This document shows, piece after piece, positions 61,445-64,000 of a stretch of 64,000 nucleotides of DNA. How positions within the stretch are numbered: the first letter of the stretch is position 1; every line of letters begins with the position of its first letter. The notes beneath the pieces are model-generated. The model ran no database searches. It was given only the letters and a program-made list of their open reading frames with translations, and was not told the DNA's origin. The translations under genes were made by a program, and so were the position numbers. Location of the stretch: contig CP093831.1 of NCBI GenBank assembly GCA_033063855.1, forward strand, positions 28,644,001 through 28,708,000, in the 5' to 3' direction. This DNA comes from Smittia aterrima (lineage: Eukaryota; Arthropoda; Insecta; Diptera; Chironomidae).

Positions 61445-62666
61445 TCAGAAAGTCTTATGCACAGTGAGATCTTTGTTGTTGCAGCTGCTAATCAAACGAT
61501 TTATAAGCTTCAATTGAATTGTCGTCGGTACTTCCTTCCATTCGTTAGAGCTCAAAATATGTCGATTGCTGTAAATAAAATTAATTGAATTTTTACTTTT
61601 CACAAAACTGAATTCGACTTACCATGTTACAAAGTCAAAACATGCATTGAAGAGACGTTCAGTGTCTTCAAGCTGATCGCAAATCTTCAAAAATTCGATC
61701 AGATTGTCGTTTGCAACTTTACGAACAAGATTTTTTATGCAGAATTTCTTCAAGCCGTTTAACAAATATTTGTCAGCAGCGTAAATGAGAGTATGAGCAA
61801 TTTCATTAATGTTCTCAACTTCTCGGTAATAAATAAATCGAAGAAGCTCCTTAACGATGATCGAATCGTAGTCACTAATGAAGAGCAAATTATCTTTTGA
61901 CTCTTTTGATTCACATTCAGAATTTAGCATTGACTCGAAAACAGTTGAACGAGTTGCCAGAACATTCTTGTGAGCTTCAAATATTTTCCCATCCTTCGAT
62001 TTCACTTTGAAATCACAAAAAAGCTTCTGTTCAAACATTCGACGAAAACAGGAATGATCAGAATTAGAACTCAGACTTGCGATGGGTTTGATTGTAATCT
62101 GAAATCAAAAATATTTCTTCAAACCGTTTAATGGTTTCTAAGATGTCTTACGCAATATATCACAGTTTTGCTTCCATCGAATATTGCTTGACGCACTCGG
62201 ACATTACGCGAGCGTTCATGATCAATGATTGACGGCACTAAAGCGGTTCTGCTCGTGATTCTCTGGCGGAATTCTGGGCTAAAATTCTCTCCGTAATCTC
62301 CAACAACTTTTAGGCAATGCTTGATATTCAGAGCTGGTGCATCCGATGCAATTAACTTTAAAGTGAAGCATTCCCAATCAAAGCATTCGATGTCTCCTTG
62401 GTAAACAATTTGCCTAAGAAATTAAATATTCTCGTTACTTCCTAATCCGATTTATCACCCATCACTCACCATTTCGTCATAAAACCATGATTGATAATTA
62501 TTTCGAAAATGGGGGAAACAATTGGTTCTTGAATTGCATCGTAGTCGTCGGAAGCAGGACGAAATATCCAATTGATTCTGTATGAGCTTCCATTATCCTG
62601 AAATTCTTAATTTGAAGAAATCGAATTGCTTTATCATTAAAATTTGTATTTTACTTCTGCAGTCAT
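61445..62666 (-). CDS. MATH-like/BTB/BACK protein (TD-POZ/SPOP type)
   Basis: Exons are 62655-62666, 62470-62597, 62152-62413, 61623-62098 and 61445-61568, all GT-AG with matching phases; the product is 333 residues. The N-terminal part (about 5-150) looks like a diverged MATH domain, the substrate-binding module of SPOP-like Cul3 adaptors. A clear BTB domain starts near residue 160 (CDFKVKSKDGKIFEAHKNVL, then KELLRFIYY and IYAADKYLL). A BACK-like helical region follows (NLIEFLKICDQLED), ending in SSNEWKEVP like SPOP relatives. The likely role is a Cul3 ubiquitin-ligase adaptor; substrate unknown. The first coding exon is only four codons (MTAE) with a weak GTAAAA donor, so the extreme N-terminus is the least certain part. 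Confidence 0.8.
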
Positions 62667-63826
62667 CGTGAGTTAATGTTTTCAATTTAAATAAACTTTC
62701 TTCAAAAATAGAGAGAAGACTTCGACCAAGAAAAATATCTAAAGATCAAGAAAAGAACAAAGTTTACTTTGATTAAAATATTTCTACAATCTGAAAAACA
62801 AAACTTTAAAACCAACAAAAATATTTGAAGACTTTCATAGAACAATTTTTTTTATTTTTCTGTTTTCGTGAATTCTTAAAATTTCAAGTTTTTATTCTTC
62901 TATTTCTTATGGGCGACTCCATCATATTAAAATGATTTCTTTTTTTGGTTTCTATTAATTTCTGTGAGTACTCTCGTAACTATTTACACGATGTAACATT
63001 GATATTTGCACAGTTTGCATTAATTTCGGTGAAAACAGTTTTTTCTTCTTTTATTTATTAAAAAATTTTAGTCGAAAAAAGTGGAAAATTAAAAGATTTT
63101 GCACTACGCGCCCAACGTGAAACTGATCTTTTGCTAATGTCGACAAAGATTAGATCCGCGCTTCAGCCAATATTTAATACTTTTTTGCCTCGTTATTCAT
63201 TGCTACTTCTACTACGACCTAATCCAATTAATCTCGTGTGAAGTGAAGGAAATTTACAAATATCGGACTGACAGGTGGTGCAGTGGTAAGAACTAATTAA
63301 TTGCAACTTTAGGTTCAGCTTTTGCTTTGAATATCAAAAAAAATTGTATCATTTCTATTTTCTCTTGAGGAAGACGACAACCAAACCAAGACTGAAGAGC
63401 TTAGACTAAGGAATAGATAAAGGTCCAATAGGATTTCAAAGGAATGCAAAGAAAATAGTTTAAGACAGAGCCTCGAGCTCTAGGAAGTTTGTTTTATCAA
63501 TTTTTATCTGTCAATTATCTGGCTAAGTATTCAATCTTCTAACCATTTAGAAATCGTTTGATATGTTAGAAAATAATAGTTGAACGTTTACAAAGAAGCA
63601 CTGGTAACTGAAATTTATTAATAAATTAATTTATGGAAGTGGGCACCACAGCAACAATCAGCGATTAATTGCTCTAACGAATCTAAAAACTCTATGACTT
63701 GTACAATAAATTATTATTCAAAAATAAAACCAAAGTTAAAAGCAACTATTTGTCGTGAGTAATTTCTCTTTTTCTCGAAATAAGGAAAAAGTTTAGACTA
63801 GAAAAGATATCTGACTAGATTCGCGT
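62667..63826. other. Intergenic region between BTB gene and PGAP2
   Basis: No coding sequence was seen. It is AT-rich and contains a tRNA-box-like stretch (63276-63322) and an AATAAA on the - strand at 63613-63618 that could end the PGAP2 transcript. Confidence 0.6.
63276..63322 (+). mobile_element. Possible remnant of a tRNA-derived SINE head
   Basis: TGGTGCAGTGG at 63276-63286 fits the RNA polymerase III box A consensus TRGYNNARNGG exactly and is followed by TAAGAAC, as in many insect SINEs. About 26 bases on, GGTTCAGCTTT resembles a box B but lacks the A and CC positions. No flanking duplication or tail was established, so it is at most a degenerate fragment. Confidence 0.3.
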
Positions 63827-64000
63827 TTAATTTTCTTTCTTGTCGTCAGTGGAATCTGACACTTCGGTTATCAAAATGACTCCATCGACGCTCTTCACTA
63901 AAATATTCAAATCACGCGGAAAGTCGATCGTTGTTGTAGTGTAGTGAAAGCCCATGTTACTGAGGGCGATCAGATACTCGCAAAAAGCAAACCAACTGAA
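63827..64000 (-). CDS. PGAP2: PGAP2-like protein, C-terminal fragment cut by window edge
   Basis: The last 57 codons and TAA stop of a - strand gene that continues past 64000. The segment FAFCEYLIALSNMGFHYTTT followed by IDFPRDLNILV matches the last membrane helix and tail of PGAP2 (in vertebrates FALLEYSVVLTNMAFHMT then WDF). PGAP2 is a multi-pass Golgi protein required for fatty-acid remodelling of GPI anchors before surface delivery. The tail here ends with an acidic/lysine-rich SDSTDDKKEN. Only one helix is visible, so the assignment rests on a short match. A splice acceptor (TTCAG) at the very edge cannot be excluded. Confidence 0.7.
   Translation of the reverse strand, partial: FSWFAFCEYLIALSNMGFHYTTTTIDFPRDLNILVKSVDGVILITEVSDSTDDKKEN

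Noticed and set aside
63270..63340. Functional tRNA gene
   Set aside because: Box B is degenerate and I see no cloverleaf with paired acceptor arms.
1..64000. CRISPR arrays, phage, operons or other prokaryotic features
   Set aside because: Every recognised gene is an insect gene, most with spliceosomal introns; no regularly spaced repeats were seen.

Overview
The window looks like nuclear DNA of a dipteran insect, most likely a nematoceran (midge- or mosquito-like). The evidence is spliceosomal genes with mostly 55-90 nt introns, an intronless long-wavelength opsin of the mosquito/midge type, a scarlet-type eye-pigment ABCG transporter, and a scalloped (TEAD) gene close to the fly protein. 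The genus is not resolved; a chironomid-like midge is an inference. No prokaryotic, viral or intact transposon genes were seen.

Region 1-47.9 kb is dominated by one gene. scalloped (sd), on the + strand, has coding exons at 29256-29398, 29463-29601, 43882-44012, 44603-44725, 46604-46828, 46893-47116, 47176-47410 and 47471-47584. A tiny first coding exon is proposed at 21980-21995. A 14.3 kb intron splits the TEA DNA-binding domain, and about 21 kb of non-coding DNA lies upstream. The most interesting signal is at the 3' end: the sd stop codon (TAG followed by CAA) is followed by 99 further in-frame sense codons, a candidate programmed stop-codon readthrough. No other gene here with a visible stop codon has such an extension.

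Region 49.6-62.7 kb is compact. On the - strand, from low to high coordinate, are a GRIP-domain golgin (GCC185/GCC2), scarlet (st), an F-box/leucine-rich protein and a long-wavelength opsin. The opsin is head-to-head with a + strand cytochrome P450 of the CYP2 clan (CYP304-like). The P450 converges on a - strand MATH-like/BTB/BACK protein. At the right edge is the C-terminal end of a PGAP2-like GPI-anchor remodelling protein (- strand, cut by the window).

Functional themes: sd is the DNA-binding partner of Vestigial and Yorkie. scarlet (screening pigment) and the opsin (photopigment) are eye genes only 2.8 kb apart, separated by an F-box gene flanked by direct repeats. The golgin and PGAP2 act in the Golgi. 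The remaining ORFs in the first 48 kb are short, unlike any family I know and scattered over both strands; I regard them as chance.
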